Source: Planctomycetota bacterium (GTDB taxonomy: Bacteria; Planctomycetota; UBA1135; GCA-002686595). From it: a stretch of 64,000 nt of DNA. Below are positions 34,096 to 42,887 of the stretch, one piece after another (the stretch's first letter is position 1; each line of letters opens with the position of its first letter). The stretch lies in NCBI GenBank assembly GCA_016795325.1, contig JAEUHY010000023.1:1-64000 (forward strand), written 5' to 3'. The translations under genes and the position numbers were made by a program. Under the pieces are notes generated by a model. That model was not told where the DNA came from, ran no database searches, and saw nothing but the letters and a program-made list of their open reading frames with translations.

Positions 34096-35268
34096 CTACT
34101 GGAGGATCGGCAGCGACTGCATCGAGCGGATCGCGACGCGCTGTGCGACGCGGCCGGCGATGTCGCGGAACGCGCGCGCGAGCGGCGAATTGGGGTCGGC
34201 CACGGTGACCGGATCACCGGCGTCGCCGCCCACGCGGACGGACGGATTGAGCGGCACCTGGCCGAGCACCGGGAAGCCGTGCTTCTTGGCGAGCATCTCG
34301 CCGCCGCCCGCACCGAACAGGTTGAAGACGACGCTGAAACGGCCCTGCGCGTCGGTGGTCACGGTCTGCGCGCCCGAGCCGACGTCGAGCTCGACCTGCT
34401 GGCCGGCGCTCGCGCCCTTGATCTGGCCGCCGACGTAGAAGCCCGACATGTTCTCGACGATGCCGAGGATGTCGACGTTGACCTGGCGGAACATCGCGAT
34501 CGCCTTGCCGACGTCGTAGGTCGACACGGCCTGCGGCGTGGTGACGAGCACCGCGCCGGTGAGCGGCACGATCTGCGCCAGCGAGAGCTGCGCGTCGCCG
34601 GTGCCCGGCGGCATGTCGACCAGCAGGTAGTCGAGCTGGCCCCACTCGACGTCGCCGAGGAACTGCTCGATCAGCTTGTGGACCATCGGGCCGCGCCACA
34701 CGACCGGCTTGTCCGCTTCGAGCAGATAGCCGATCGACATGGTCTTCACGCCGTGGCGTTCCTTGGGGAGCAGCTTGCGTCCGACCTGCTCGGGCGAGCC
34801 GTCCAGGCCCATCATCATCGGGATGTCGGGGCCGTAGACGTCGCAGTCGAGCAGGCCGACCTTGGCGCCGGTCTGCGCCAGCGCGACGGCGAGGTTGACC
34901 GCGACCGTGCTCTTGCCGACGCCGCCCTTGCCCGAGCTGACCGCGACGATGTGGCGCACCTGGGGCGCGAGCACCCGCGGCGGCCCCGACTGCGCGTTCG
35001 CGTTGACGGCGGTCATCTCGACCTTCACCTCGCGCACGCCGGGCAGCGCGCGGAGCAGGCCTTCCGCCTGCGCCTTGAGCTGGTCCTTCACGGGGCAGGC
35101 CGGCGTCGTGAGGTTGATCGTCACCGACACCACGCCGTCGACGATCTCGTGCTTCTTCACGAAGCCGAGCGTGACGATGTCCTGGTGCAGGTCGGGGTCC
35201 TGCACTTGGCGCAACGCGTCGAGGATCTGGGCCGGGGTGGTGGTCGCGCTCTTGCTGAACAGGCTCAT
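34096..35268 (-). CDS. Mrp/NBP35 family P-loop ATPase lacking the CPxC motif
   Basis: A 390-residue protein. The N-terminal ~90 residues are a MIP18/DUF59 domain (LRQVQDPDLHQDIVTLGFV; CPVKDQ). The ATPase follows with VAVSSGKGGVGKSTVAVNLA at ~109-128 (deviant Walker A), DCDVYGPDIPMMMG, LLVDMPPGTGDAQLS and VVTTPQA-type strands. Mrp proteins carry and insert Fe-S clusters through a C-terminal CPxC pair after the ENMSGF strand. Here that place reads ENMSGFYVGGQIKGAS and continues with ~35 extra beta-like residues before AGGGEMLAKKHG; the cysteines are absent. The first residues of the cluster-site insertion are ~278-316. Cluster carrying as in typical Mrp is therefore doubtful. Confidence 0.9.
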   Translation of the reverse strand: MSLFSKSATTTPAQILDALRQVQDPDLHQDIVTLGFVKKHEIVDGVVSVTINLTTPACPVKDQLKAQAEGLLRALPGVREVKVEMTAVNANAQSGPPRVLAPQVRHIVAVSSGKGGVGKSTVAVNLAVALAQTGAKVGLLDCDVYGPDIPMMMGLDGSPEQVGRKLLPKERHGVKTMSIGYLLEADKPVVWRGPMVHKLIEQFLGDVEWGQLDYLLVDMPPGTGDAQLSLAQIVPLTGAVLVTTPQAVSTYDVGKAIAMFRQVNVDILGIVENMSGFYVGGQIKGASAGQQVELDVGSGAQTVTTDAQGRFSVVFNLFGAGGGEMLAKKHGFPVLGQVPLNPSVRVGGDAGDPVTVADPNSPLARAFRDIAGRVAQRVAIRSMQSLPILQ

Positions 35269-35367
35269 GGGGACGGCTCCGGGGAAGATCGCCCGGTTGC
35301 GGGCGAGCTCCTCACTGTAGGCCCATCGCGCGGTGGGGCAAAGGGCGCGCAGGCGCGCCCCGAGGCT

Positions 35368-35682
35368 TCACGGTCGCCAGAAACGCTCGCGCGGCACGCG
35401 GCCGCGGGCGTCGAACTCCAGGCCCTCGCGTGCGAGGCGCCGGCGCTGGGCGGTCATCGCCGCGCCGTCGCCGCGCCCGGCGATCGAGCCGTCGGAGCGC
35501 AGCACGCGGTGCCAGGGCAGCTTCGACCCGGCGGGAAGCTCGCGCAGCAGCCGTCCGACGAGGCGCGCGCGGCCGGGAAGCCCTGCCTCGGCCGCGACCT
35601 GCCCGTAGCTCGCCACGCGCCCGCGCGGGATCGCGTCCACGGTCGCGAGGATGCGTTGGCGGCGGTCGTCGTCGGCGCGCAC
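35368..35682 (-). CDS. atl: Alkyltransferase-like DNA-binding protein (ATL)
   Basis: A 104-residue protein of the MGMT C-terminal-domain family: VDAIPRGRVASYGQVAAEAG (helix-turn-helix approach), LVGRLLRELPAGSKLPWHRV. The alkyl-acceptor Cys of MGMT (PCHRV) is replaced by Trp (PWHRV), the hallmark of ATL proteins, which flag O6-alkylguanine for nucleotide excision repair instead of repairing it. The GTG start at 35682 lies 23 bp from the divergent queC start. It is followed leftward by the Mrp gene after ~100 bp. Confidence 0.9.
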   Translation of the reverse strand: MRADDDRRQRILATVDAIPRGRVASYGQVAAEAGLPGRARLVGRLLRELPAGSKLPWHRVLRSDGSIAGRGDGAAMTAQRRRLAREGLEFDARGRVPRERFWRP

Positions 35683-35705
35683 GCGCGGACGATATCGTCC
35701 GCGCC

Positions 35706-36419
35706 GTGGACTCGAGCTCCTCCTCCGAACCGCGCGCGGTGTGTTTGGTCAGCGGCGGCATGGACTCCGCCGTCGCACTCGCGCACGCGCGCGCCGCGGG
35801 CTTCGCGACCTTTGCGCTGACGGTGGCCTACGGACAACGCCACGTCTGCGAGCTCGACGCCGCCGCTCGGGTCGCGCGTGCGCTGGGCGCGCGCGAGCAG
35901 CGCGTGGTCAGCGTCGACCTGCGCGCGCTCGGGGGCTCCGCGCTCACCGACGAACTCGCCGTGCCCAAGGACCGCGCCGGCCACGAGATCGGCCGCGGCG
36001 TCCCGACGACGTACGTGCCGGCGCGCAACACGGTGTTCCTCGCGATCGCGCTCGGCTACGCCGAGGTCGTCGGCGCGCGCGCGATTTTTCTGGGCATCAA
36101 CGCGATCGACTATTCGGGTTATCCCGACTGCCGACCGGAGTTCCTCGCCGCCTTCCAGAAGCTGGCGACGCTCGCCACCGCCGCCGGGGCCGAGCGCGGC
36201 GAGCCGCTCGAGTTGCACGCGCCGCTCGTGCTGCTCTCCAAGCGCGAGATCGTGCTGCGCGGCCGCGAGTTGGGCGTCGACTTCGCCCTCACGCACTCGT
36301 GTTACGACCCGCAGCTGCGCGGCGAACGCTGGCTCTCCTGCGGACGCTGCGACGCGTGCCAGCTGCGGCTCGAGGGCTTCCGCGCCGCGGGCCTGGTCGA
36401 CCCGCTCGAGTACGCCTGA
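35706..36419 (+). CDS. queC: 7-cyano-7-deazaguanine synthase QueC
   Basis: A 237-residue protein. QueC converts 7-carboxy-7-deazaguanine to preQ0, in queuosine synthesis. PP-loop motif: CLVSGGMDSAVALAHA at ~13-28. Further family features: YGQRHVCELDAA, VPARNTVFLAIALGYAE, FLGINAIDYSGYPDCRPEF and the zinc-binding WLSCGRCDACQLR near the end with an upstream HSCYDP Cys. No other que genes are in the window. The GTG start is taken because it leaves the normal N-terminal length; the frame continues upstream only as an antisense shadow of the ATL gene. Confidence 0.95.
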   Translation: MDSSSSSEPRAVCLVSGGMDSAVALAHARAAGFATFALTVAYGQRHVCELDAAARVARALGAREQRVVSVDLRALGGSALTDELAVPKDRAGHEIGRGVPTTYVPARNTVFLAIALGYAEVVGARAIFLGINAIDYSGYPDCRPEFLAAFQKLATLATAAGAERGEPLELHAPLVLLSKREIVLRGRELGVDFALTHSCYDPQLRGERWLSCGRCDACQLRLEGFRAAGLVDPLEYA

Positions 36420-36454
36420 GTTCGCGCGCGCCGCCGATCAGGCCGCAAAACGCG

Positions 36455-36491
36455 CGAGGCCGGCGCGCCGCGTTCGCGACGGCCGGCCTCG
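36455..36491. terminator. Bidirectional hairpin between queC and a convergent secreted gene
   Basis: CGAGGCCGG (36455-36463) and CCGGCCTCG (36483-36491) form a 9-bp stem. It sits in the convergent gap and has no U-tract. Confidence 0.45.
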
Positions 36492-36527
36492 ACGTCGTAG
36501 TTGGCGCGCGCGCGGCGCGCGGCAGGC

Positions 36528-37814
36528 TCACGGACAGAACGTGACCGTCATCGCGTCGGAGGTGTTGAACGTGAACGGTCCGCCGAGCGGGTCGCGGAAG
36601 ATCAGCTGGAAGTTCCAGGTCGAGCCCGCCGTGAGCAGCGCGCCGGGCTGCGCGCTGTTCGTGAAGTCCACCGCGTAGCTCGAGACGCCGCTCGCGTCCG
36701 CGAAGATCAGCGGGAAACGCTGCGAGCCCGAGCCCAGGCACAAGACGCCGTCGCCGAAGGGCAGCAGGCCCTGCGTCGTGGACAGTGCGAAACGGCCGGC
36801 GTGTCCGGGCGGAACGCCCGCGGCCGAGAGCGTGAAGCCGTTGAGCGCGACCGAGGTCGAGCCCAGCGCCTGGATCTGCGCGCCGCTCGAGAACGTGTTC
36901 GGCGTGCTCACGCAGTAGTTCGAGGCCTCGCACAGCGCGACGCCGGTCGCGGTCCAGTCGAGGTCCGCTAGGAAGCTCAGCGCCAGGTCGCCGGGAGTGA
37001 TGTCGAACAGCAGGTTGGCGATGCCGCCCGGAGGAAGGATCGTCGGCAGTCCGAGCGGAATGTCCTCGAAGGCTTGGCCGCCGAGCGGATTGGGCACGCT
37101 CTGCTTGCCGCTCGTGTCGACCGTCAGCGTCAGCACGGCCTCGGGGCCGCGCAGGTCGAGCACGCCCACCACGGGCAGCGGGAAGGGGAGCGGGCCGACC
37201 TGCGTGGCGTTGCCGAGCAGGTCGATGCCGAACGACAGGCTCGTCGGCAGCAACGCGGTGAAGTCGTACACGTCCGCGATCGCGGTCGGCGTCAGCGCGC
37301 CGGGAACGTCGGCGGTCTGCACGAGCGCGAGGCTGTCGACGACGATCTGCCCCAGCGGCAGCGGCAAGTTGAAGCCGCCGATGAACAGCGAGTTGGGCTG
37401 CTGCGTGCGGAAGGTCGGGTAGAGCAGGTTGAGCGTGAGGTCCGCGCCGCCGTCCTCTTTGCCGAGCGGGCTCACGTTGAAGCCCGAGATCAGCGCGACG
37501 CCCGTGTCCGTGTCGATCGTCGCCGCGAAGCCGCCCGTCGGCGAGCCGGCGAACACGCTCTCGATGGCGAGCGAGTTGGTGAACTGGATCGCCGTGTTGT
37601 TGCACGTGCCGAAAAGGCTCGTGCAGGTGCGCGTGCCGGTCGGGTTGTTCGTGGCCTCGAAGTCGCCGATGCCCGTGCCGGGCAAGTCGATCTCGAAGCT
37701 CGCGCCGATGTTGGTGGCGCTCAGCGGCGCCTGGACGGTGAAGCTGAAGTTCTGCGCTCCGGCGAGCGGGGCGAGAGCGAGGGCGGCTGCGAGTCGAACG
37801 ACGAAGTTGCGCAT
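36528..37814 (-). CDS. Secreted protein with a divergent copy of the shared C-terminal module
   Basis: A 428-residue protein. ATG 37814 gives a signal peptide (MRNFVVRLAAALALAPLAGA); the frame extends upstream without one. The N-terminal ~290 residues are beta-rich with no recognised domain (FEIDLPGTGIGDFEATNNP, LTLNLLYPTFRTQQPNSLF). The last ~130 residues carry the module in a divergent form (NYCVSTPNTFSSGAQI, GDGVLCLGSGSQRFP, FQLIFRDPLGGPFTFNTSDA, TFCP). It is a single gene next to an aldose-epimerase gene in the opposite direction. Confidence 0.8.
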   Translation of the reverse strand: MRNFVVRLAAALALAPLAGAQNFSFTVQAPLSATNIGASFEIDLPGTGIGDFEATNNPTGTRTCTSLFGTCNNTAIQFTNSLAIESVFAGSPTGGFAATIDTDTGVALISGFNVSPLGKEDGGADLTLNLLYPTFRTQQPNSLFIGGFNLPLPLGQIVVDSLALVQTADVPGALTPTAIADVYDFTALLPTSLSFGIDLLGNATQVGPLPFPLPVVGVLDLRGPEAVLTLTVDTSGKQSVPNPLGGQAFEDIPLGLPTILPPGGIANLLFDITPGDLALSFLADLDWTATGVALCEASNYCVSTPNTFSSGAQIQALGSTSVALNGFTLSAAGVPPGHAGRFALSTTQGLLPFGDGVLCLGSGSQRFPLIFADASGVSSYAVDFTNSAQPGALLTAGSTWNFQLIFRDPLGGPFTFNTSDAMTVTFCP

Positions 37815-37947
37815 AGGTGGTGGGGGAGCCGTAGTCGGGGAGTGTCGAAGGCTTGAAGGAGTTCGGAATTGTCCCCCAGCTGCTCGGAACCAACAAGCGC
37901 GCGGCCGGCTCGGAGCGAGTTCGAGTTGGGTACCCTCGCCGCCCACC

Positions 37948-38775
37948 ATGGACGTGACACAGCCGTTGGAGTGGGTCCGCAGCGGACAGGGAGAAATTTG
38001 TGCGCAGGGCGGCCACGTCGTGCGTTGGAAGCACGATGGCTCGGACGTGCTGTTCGTGGCGCGCAAGGCGCGCTTCGAGCCCGGCCAGCCGATCCGCGGC
38101 GGAATTCCCGTGATCTTTCCCTGGTTCGGCGACGACCCGCTCAAAGCGGGCCGCGGAGCGCACGGCTTCGCGCGGCGCTTGCCGTGGCGCGTGGTGTCAC
38201 AGGATCTGCGCGCGACATCGACGAAGGTCGTGCTCGAACTCGTCGACAGCGACGCGACGCGCGCGCTGTGGCCGCACCGCTTCGCGCTGCGCCTCGAAGC
38301 CGTGCTCGGCGCCGAGCTCGAGCTCGCGCTTAGCGTCGAGAACCGCGACGCCGCGCCGTTCCAGTTCGAAGAGGCGCTGCACAGCTACTTCCAAGTCGGC
38401 GACGTGCGCGCGATCTCGCTGCGCGGTCTGGAGGGCGCGCGTTTCCGCGACAAGCTCGACGCTTTCCGCGAGAAGCGCGCACCGAGCGATGCGCTCATGT
38501 TCACGGGCCCGGTCGACGCCGTATTCGAAGGCGCGAGCGGCGCGTGCGAGATCGAAGACATCGTCCACGGGCGCACGCTGCGCATCGACAAACGCGACTC
38601 GCGCTCGACGATCGTGTGGAACCCCTGGATCGAAGGCTCGCAGCGCCTCGCGGAGTTCGCCGACGAGGACTGGGCGCACATGCTGTGCGTCGAGAGCGGC
38701 AACGTCGGCGCGGATGCCGTGCAGCTCGCGCCGGGCGCGAAGCACACGCTGTCGCTGCGCGTCAGCGTCGCCTGA
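37948..38775 (+). CDS. Aldose 1-epimerase / D-hexose-6-phosphate mutarotase family protein
   Basis: A 275-residue protein: HVVRWKHDGSDVLFVARKA, GQPIRGGIPVIFPWFGDDP, HGFARRLPWRVV, FEEALHSYFQVGDV and WNPWIEGSQRLAEFADEDWA. These are landmarks of the YeaD-like mutarotase family, with the catalytic His in HGFAR and Glu in the CVESGN segment. It probably interconverts anomers of hexose 6-phosphates. The gene ends 7 bp before the stop of a convergent esterase gene. Confidence 0.9.
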   Translation: MDVTQPLEWVRSGQGEICAQGGHVVRWKHDGSDVLFVARKARFEPGQPIRGGIPVIFPWFGDDPLKAGRGAHGFARRLPWRVVSQDLRATSTKVVLELVDSDATRALWPHRFALRLEAVLGAELELALSVENRDAAPFQFEEALHSYFQVGDVRAISLRGLEGARFRDKLDAFREKRAPSDALMFTGPVDAVFEGASGACEIEDIVHGRTLRIDKRDSRSTIVWNPWIEGSQRLAEFADEDWAHMLCVESGNVGADAVQLAPGAKHTLSLRVSVA

Positions 38776-38782
38776 GTTCGCG

Positions 38783-40231
38783 CTACGGCGTCCAGGTGAT
38801 CGACAACGCGTTCGTCAGGTTCGCCGTGCCGCTCGTGCAGTGCGGCGCGGGATCGCGGTACCACGCCTGGTAGTGAACGGTCTGTCCGGCCACAGCGCCG
38901 CCGCGCACCGAGACGCTCGCTTCGCCGACGGCCGGATAGCTCGCGAAACCTTGCACGTTGATCTTCGTCGCCAAACGCGTGAGCGGTCCACCGACGCAGC
39001 GCAGGCCGTCGTCGAGCGCTACGCCGCTGGTGACGAGCTGCGGTCCCTGGAAGAACAGCACCGAGCCGTTGGGCATCGAATCGGCGCGCAGTTCCACGGA
39101 ATCGGCGGCGACGCTGGCGCTGCCGACCGCGTTGAGGTTCGCGCCGACGAACAGCGAGTGCACGCACCCGGTCTGGGCGCCGTCGAAGCTCGTGTTGCCG
39201 CACGGGCAGGCGTCGAGCGAAGTGTCGCCCGCGCACAGCGGCGTTCCGACGCTCAGGCGGTCCGGTCCGAGCAACTTGGCGCGCAGGAAAGCCAGCGCCT
39301 GCACGTCGATCGCGCCGCCCAGCCCGTGACCTGCCAGCGGAATCGCGCGGAAGTCGTGCTCGACCCCCGCGCCGAACAACGCGGCCGAGAGGCGCGTGCT
39401 CTGGCGCACCGGCACCGAGGTGTCGCTCGTGCCGTGCCCGATGAACACCGGCGGGTCGCCGGCGTCGACCCAACTCACGGGGTTGGCCCAAGTCGCCAGT
39501 TGGACGAGCGCGGGGTAGGGCGGCGTCGGGTTCGTCAGGTTCGCGCGGATGTCGCCCATGCCCTGTCCGGGCAGCGACCAGCCCAAGAGCCGCGATTCCG
39601 GTGAGCTCGGTGCGTCGTGGTCGATCGTGCTTCCCGGAGGAGTGAGCGTGTCCAGGTTCATCTGGATCAAGTCCGTTGGCCCGAAGTAGTCGAGCGCAGC
39701 TTGCACCCGACTCGAGAAGCCGAGGTTGCCGCCCACCGCGCCCTCGAGCTCCGCTGAGCCGCCCGAAGTCGCGAGCAGCGCGGAGAGGTGGCCGCCCGCC
39801 GACGTGCCGAAGCTTGCGAAGCGTGTCGGGTCGAGACCGAACGTGGCCGCGTTGGCGCGCAGCCAGCGCACCGCGCCCTTCACGTCGTGGATCTGCGCCG
39901 GAAAGGTCACGGATTCCGGCGCGAACAGCGCCGCCTGCGAGGTCAGGCGGTAGTTCACGCTCGCCACGGCGAAGCCTTGGTTCAACGCGGCGACGCACAG
40001 AGCCGGAATCGGCGCCTTGTCGCCGCCGGACCAGCCGCCGCCGTGGATGAACACGAGCGTGGGGCGCGGCGCGGGCGCGCCAGCGGGCAGGTACAGGTCG
40101 AGCTCGAGCGGCGCGGGGCCGACCGTGGCGTACACGAGGTCGGCGTGCGTCGGTGTGACTTGGGCTTGCGCCGCGGACGTCATCAGCGCGCCGGCGATCA
40201 ACGTGAGAGACGCGAGATGGGGGAGCTGCAT
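38783..40231 (-). CDS. Secreted alpha/beta-hydrolase (esterase/lipase-like) with the shared C-terminal module
   Basis: A 482-residue protein with a signal peptide (MQLPHLASLTLIAGALMTSAAQA). The hydrolase domain (~30-330) has the oxyanion loop VFIHGGGWSGGDK and nucleophile motif SFGTSAGGHLSAL; the Asp in VDAGDPPVFIGHG and His in PLAGHGLGG complete the likely triad. It belongs to the BD-FAE/HSL-type esterases. The C-terminal ~130 residues (CPCGNTSFDGAQTGCVH, DGLRCVGGPLTRL, VHYQAWYRDPAPHCTSG to ITWTP) are the shared module. The joining of an enzyme to the module supports the idea that the module is a location or anchoring domain rather than a catalyst. Confidence 0.88.
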   Translation of the reverse strand: MQLPHLASLTLIAGALMTSAAQAQVTPTHADLVYATVGPAPLELDLYLPAGAPAPRPTLVFIHGGGWSGGDKAPIPALCVAALNQGFAVASVNYRLTSQAALFAPESVTFPAQIHDVKGAVRWLRANAATFGLDPTRFASFGTSAGGHLSALLATSGGSAELEGAVGGNLGFSSRVQAALDYFGPTDLIQMNLDTLTPPGSTIDHDAPSSPESRLLGWSLPGQGMGDIRANLTNPTPPYPALVQLATWANPVSWVDAGDPPVFIGHGTSDTSVPVRQSTRLSAALFGAGVEHDFRAIPLAGHGLGGAIDVQALAFLRAKLLGPDRLSVGTPLCAGDTSLDACPCGNTSFDGAQTGCVHSLFVGANLNAVGSASVAADSVELRADSMPNGSVLFFQGPQLVTSGVALDDGLRCVGGPLTRLATKINVQGFASYPAVGEASVSVRGGAVAGQTVHYQAWYRDPAPHCTSGTANLTNALSITWTP

Positions 40232-40310
40232 GGTTCAGCGTGCAACCCCGCGCGTCGGCGCGGGTTCTTGCGCGTCTGCGAAGTTGGTATGGCCTCGCGC
40301 GTCGGAGCGT

Positions 40311-41264
40311 TCAGCTGCTGCAGCCGCCGCAGCCTCCGCCTCCACATCCACCACCGCCGTCGCCACCACCGCTGTCACCACCACCGCTGTCGCCACCGCC
40401 CGCGTCGATGCTGCCGCACCCGCCGCCGCCGTCGTGCTGCGCGTGCCGACGCTCGTGGGGCCCGAGGCTGGTGTGCACCGGCGCCAGCGCCGTGCCGGCG
40501 AGTGCAGCGGTCCCGAACAACGCGACGTCGAACACCGGGTCGTAGTACGCGCCGCTCGGCTGCACCTGTGCGCCCGGAGCTACCTCCGGATGTGCGCGCG
40601 ACGTCACCGACTTGCTGCGCCGCGTCGCTTCGCGCCGCAGGTCCGCGAGCAACTTCGAGCCCGCCGCCGTGCGCCGCGCTCCCATGTGGGAGAACACGAT
40701 TCCGACCGCGGCGAGGCCGATCACGAGCATCTCGAACACGAGGAAACCGACGGGCTTGCCGCGCTGCACGCCCCACACCATGCGGACCGCGCCGAGCGTG
40801 AGCACGCCGCCGATGAGCGGCACGAACACGGTTGCGAAGTCGAAGAAGCCGCGGCGCGGCCGGTACAAACCGCGCTCGACGAGTGCGCGTTCGAGCTGGA
40901 GCGGCGCTGTCGCAAGCCCGCGCAGCGCCGCCGCGCGCCCCTTGGGCAAGTGCCGCAGCACTTCGCTCTCGACGGGGTGGAGTGTTGCGTCACGGCTGGC
41001 TTCGCGCGTAACTCGGAACTCGACGCCGTCGGGCTCGACCAGCCCGCGCTGGGTGAGTGCGGTGAGCGCCGTCGCAAGAGCCGCGGGCGCGCCGCCCGAG
41101 AGCCACGCGAGCTCGTACGCGTTCGGAGCTTCACGCGAGCGCTGCGACTTCGCCTCGCTGCGGCCGCCGCGGCGCACGAGTACGACGAGCGCGATCAGCG
41201 CGAGCGCGCCGAGGGCTGCGTAGAAGGCGAGGAACTCTGCAGCGTCGAGGTTGAACGGGAACAT
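40311..41264 (-). CDS. TIGR04222-type membrane protein with Gly/Cys-rich tail
   Basis: A 317-residue protein from ATG 41264. One N-terminal membrane segment (AFYAALGALALIALVVLV) and further hydrophobic segments at ~145-160 and ~165-185 are visible. The soluble part contains APNAYELAWLSGGAPAALATA and ALTQRGLVEPDG, typical of TIGR04222. The C-terminal ~45 residues are Gly/Ser/Asp/Cys repeats ending GGGGCGGCSS, the usual tail of this family. It is directly downstream (32 bp) of a GRDP-like gene, the arrangement seen for TIGR04222 proteins elsewhere. Function is unknown. Confidence 0.85.
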   Translation of the reverse strand: MFPFNLDAAEFLAFYAALGALALIALVVLVRRGGRSEAKSQRSREAPNAYELAWLSGGAPAALATALTALTQRGLVEPDGVEFRVTREASRDATLHPVESEVLRHLPKGRAAALRGLATAPLQLERALVERGLYRPRRGFFDFATVFVPLIGGVLTLGAVRMVWGVQRGKPVGFLVFEMLVIGLAAVGIVFSHMGARRTAAGSKLLADLRREATRRSKSVTSRAHPEVAPGAQVQPSGAYYDPVFDVALFGTAALAGTALAPVHTSLGPHERRHAQHDGGGGCGSIDAGGGDSGGGDSGGGDGGGGCGGGGCGGCSS

Positions 41265-41296
41265 GGGGGCCTCGTGCGTCGACAGGACCGCTGTGG

Positions 41297-41890
41297 TCAC
41301 AAGGACCAAGCCAGCGCCGCCAGGGCGAGCGCTGCCGCAACGGCCGCGGCGTACAGCGCCGCGCGTGGAACCGCCACACTTCGCCGGCGGTCGTGGGTCT
41401 CGAACTGTTGTCGGAAACGAATACCGGCCGGAGGCCAGAAGCGTTTCGGCGGCGACTCACCAAAAATGCGCGAATAAGACGCGAGCGTCGCTTCGTACTG
41501 CTCGCGATAGCGCTGGTCCTCTGCCGCGCCGCCCAGCGTGGGTCCGTGGTGCAGCGGCGCGCCGAGCACGTTGGGGCACAGGTCGTCCCAGTAGCTGCGC
41601 GTGTAGACGAGGTGCAAGTGCCACACCGCGTCGACCTCGTTCGACGGCGTGACGGCGTGGCCCGCGCGCCGCGCGAGGTACACAAACCGCAGGTACTCGA
41701 ACCACGCCGCCTGCGCGTCGGCGAGCGTCCAGCCGTGCTGTTCGCGCGCGAGACGCACGAGGAAGGGCAGCGCTGCCCCCGGCGCGTCGACGCGGAACTC
41801 CAGCAGGCGCCGCCACAGTTCGGCGTCGAACGCCGGCGCGCGCGGTTCGTGCGCGCTCGCGACCTGTCCGACTGACGAGGCGGGATTCAT
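41297..41890 (-). CDS. Glycine-rich-domain-protein-like (GRDP/DUF1399-type) membrane protein
   Basis: A 197-residue protein. The conserved core is FDAELWRRLLEFRVDAPG, AWFEYLRFVYLARRAGHAVT, SNEVDAVWHLHLVYTRSYW, LHHGPTLGGAAEDQRYREQY and GESPPKRFWPP, characteristic of the GRDP/DUF1399 family. One transmembrane segment lies at the extreme C-terminus (LYAAAVAAALALAALAW). It is the first gene of a pair with the TIGR04222 protein. Its start is divergent from the DUF1080 gene. No catalytic function is assigned. Confidence 0.78.
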   Translation of the reverse strand: MNPASSVGQVASAHEPRAPAFDAELWRRLLEFRVDAPGAALPFLVRLAREQHGWTLADAQAAWFEYLRFVYLARRAGHAVTPSNEVDAVWHLHLVYTRSYWDDLCPNVLGAPLHHGPTLGGAAEDQRYREQYEATLASYSRIFGESPPKRFWPPAGIRFRQQFETHDRRRSVAVPRAALYAAAVAAALALAALAWSL

Positions 41891-42001
41891 CGGGCTCTGC
41901 AGGCGCCGCCAGTATGGGGGCCAGCCGGCTGCGCGCGCTGCGCTCCGAAGTAAGGGCTGCTGGCGTTGCGTCCCAGCGCGGCGGCGCGATGATGGCGCGC
42001 G

Positions 42002-42787
42002 ATGAAGCTCCTCGCCCTGGGCGCGCCCGCCGCGCTCGTGTCGCTCCTCACGCTCTCCATGGTTACCTCGAACGCGCCGCAGGTCGGCTACACGGACACG
42101 CCGCAGCTTCCCGGCCAGGAGTGGAAGGTGCACGACGCGCACCGCCCGCCGCCGCCGGTGGTCAAGCCGGCCGAGGGCGCGAACCTCGGCGCGCCGCCGC
42201 CGGCCGACGCGCTGGTGCTGTTCGGCGGCAAGGACGCGAGCGCCTGGACGGCGGGCGGCAAGGAGTGCCCCTGGACGATCGCGGGCGGCGCCATGGAGGT
42301 GAACGGCGGCGGCTCGATCGAGACGCGCGAGCACTTCGGCGACATGCAGTTGCACCTGGAGTGGGCCTCGCCCGCCAAGGCGGAGTCGACCTCGCAAGGC
42401 CGCGGCAACTCGGGCGTGTTCCTGATGGGGCGCTACGAGATCCAGATCCTCGATTCGTTCGAGAATCCGACCTATTCCGACGGCAGCGCGGCCGCGCTCT
42501 ACGGCCAGTTCCCGCCGCTGGTCAACGTGTGCCGCGGCCCGGGCGAGTGGCAGAGCTACGACATCTTCTTCCGCGCGCCGCGCTTCGACGGCGACAAGCT
42601 CGTGGCGCCGGCGCTCGTGACCGTGCTGCACAACGGCGTGCTGGTGCACAACAACCAGGCCTTCCTCGGCGCGACGCGCCACCGCGACCTGGCGAGCTAC
42701 GCCGCGCACGCGCCCACCGGCCCGATCGGGCTGCAGGACCACGGCAATCCGGTGCGCTTCCGCAACATCTGGGTCCGCAAGCTCTGA
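42002..42787 (+). CDS. Secreted DUF1080 (3-keto-disaccharide hydrolase-like) protein
   Basis: A 261-residue protein with a signal peptide (MKLLALGAPAALVSLLTLSM). The DUF1080 fold is visible in ALVLFGGKDASAWTAGG, CPWTIAGGAMEVNGGGSIE, GNSGVFLMGRYEIQILDSFE, YGQFPPLVNVCRGPGEWQSY and GPIGLQDHGNPVRFRNIWVR. DUF1080 is a jelly-roll domain abundant in planctomycetes; some members hydrolyse 3-keto-glycosides made by Gfo/Idh oxidoreductases, so a functional link with the two exported Gfo/Idh proteins is plausible. Confidence 0.9.
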   Translation: MKLLALGAPAALVSLLTLSMVTSNAPQVGYTDTPQLPGQEWKVHDAHRPPPPVVKPAEGANLGAPPPADALVLFGGKDASAWTAGGKECPWTIAGGAMEVNGGGSIETREHFGDMQLHLEWASPAKAESTSQGRGNSGVFLMGRYEIQILDSFENPTYSDGSAAALYGQFPPLVNVCRGPGEWQSYDIFFRAPRFDGDKLVAPALVTVLHNGVLVHNNQAFLGATRHRDLASYAAHAPTGPIGLQDHGNPVRFRNIWVRKL

Positions 42788-42887
42788 GCGGCGCCCCGGG
42801 CTGGACGGCCGCGGCGGTCCCCCGCACAATCCGCGGCCCCTTTAGTCCCCAGCCCGGCCGCCGCCAAGCCACACCCAGGACCAGCCC

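Noticed and set aside
35368..35682. MGMT (O6-alkylguanine-DNA alkyltransferase)
   Set aside because: The acceptor Cys in PCHRV is Trp, so it is an alkyltransferase-like protein rather than a repair enzyme.
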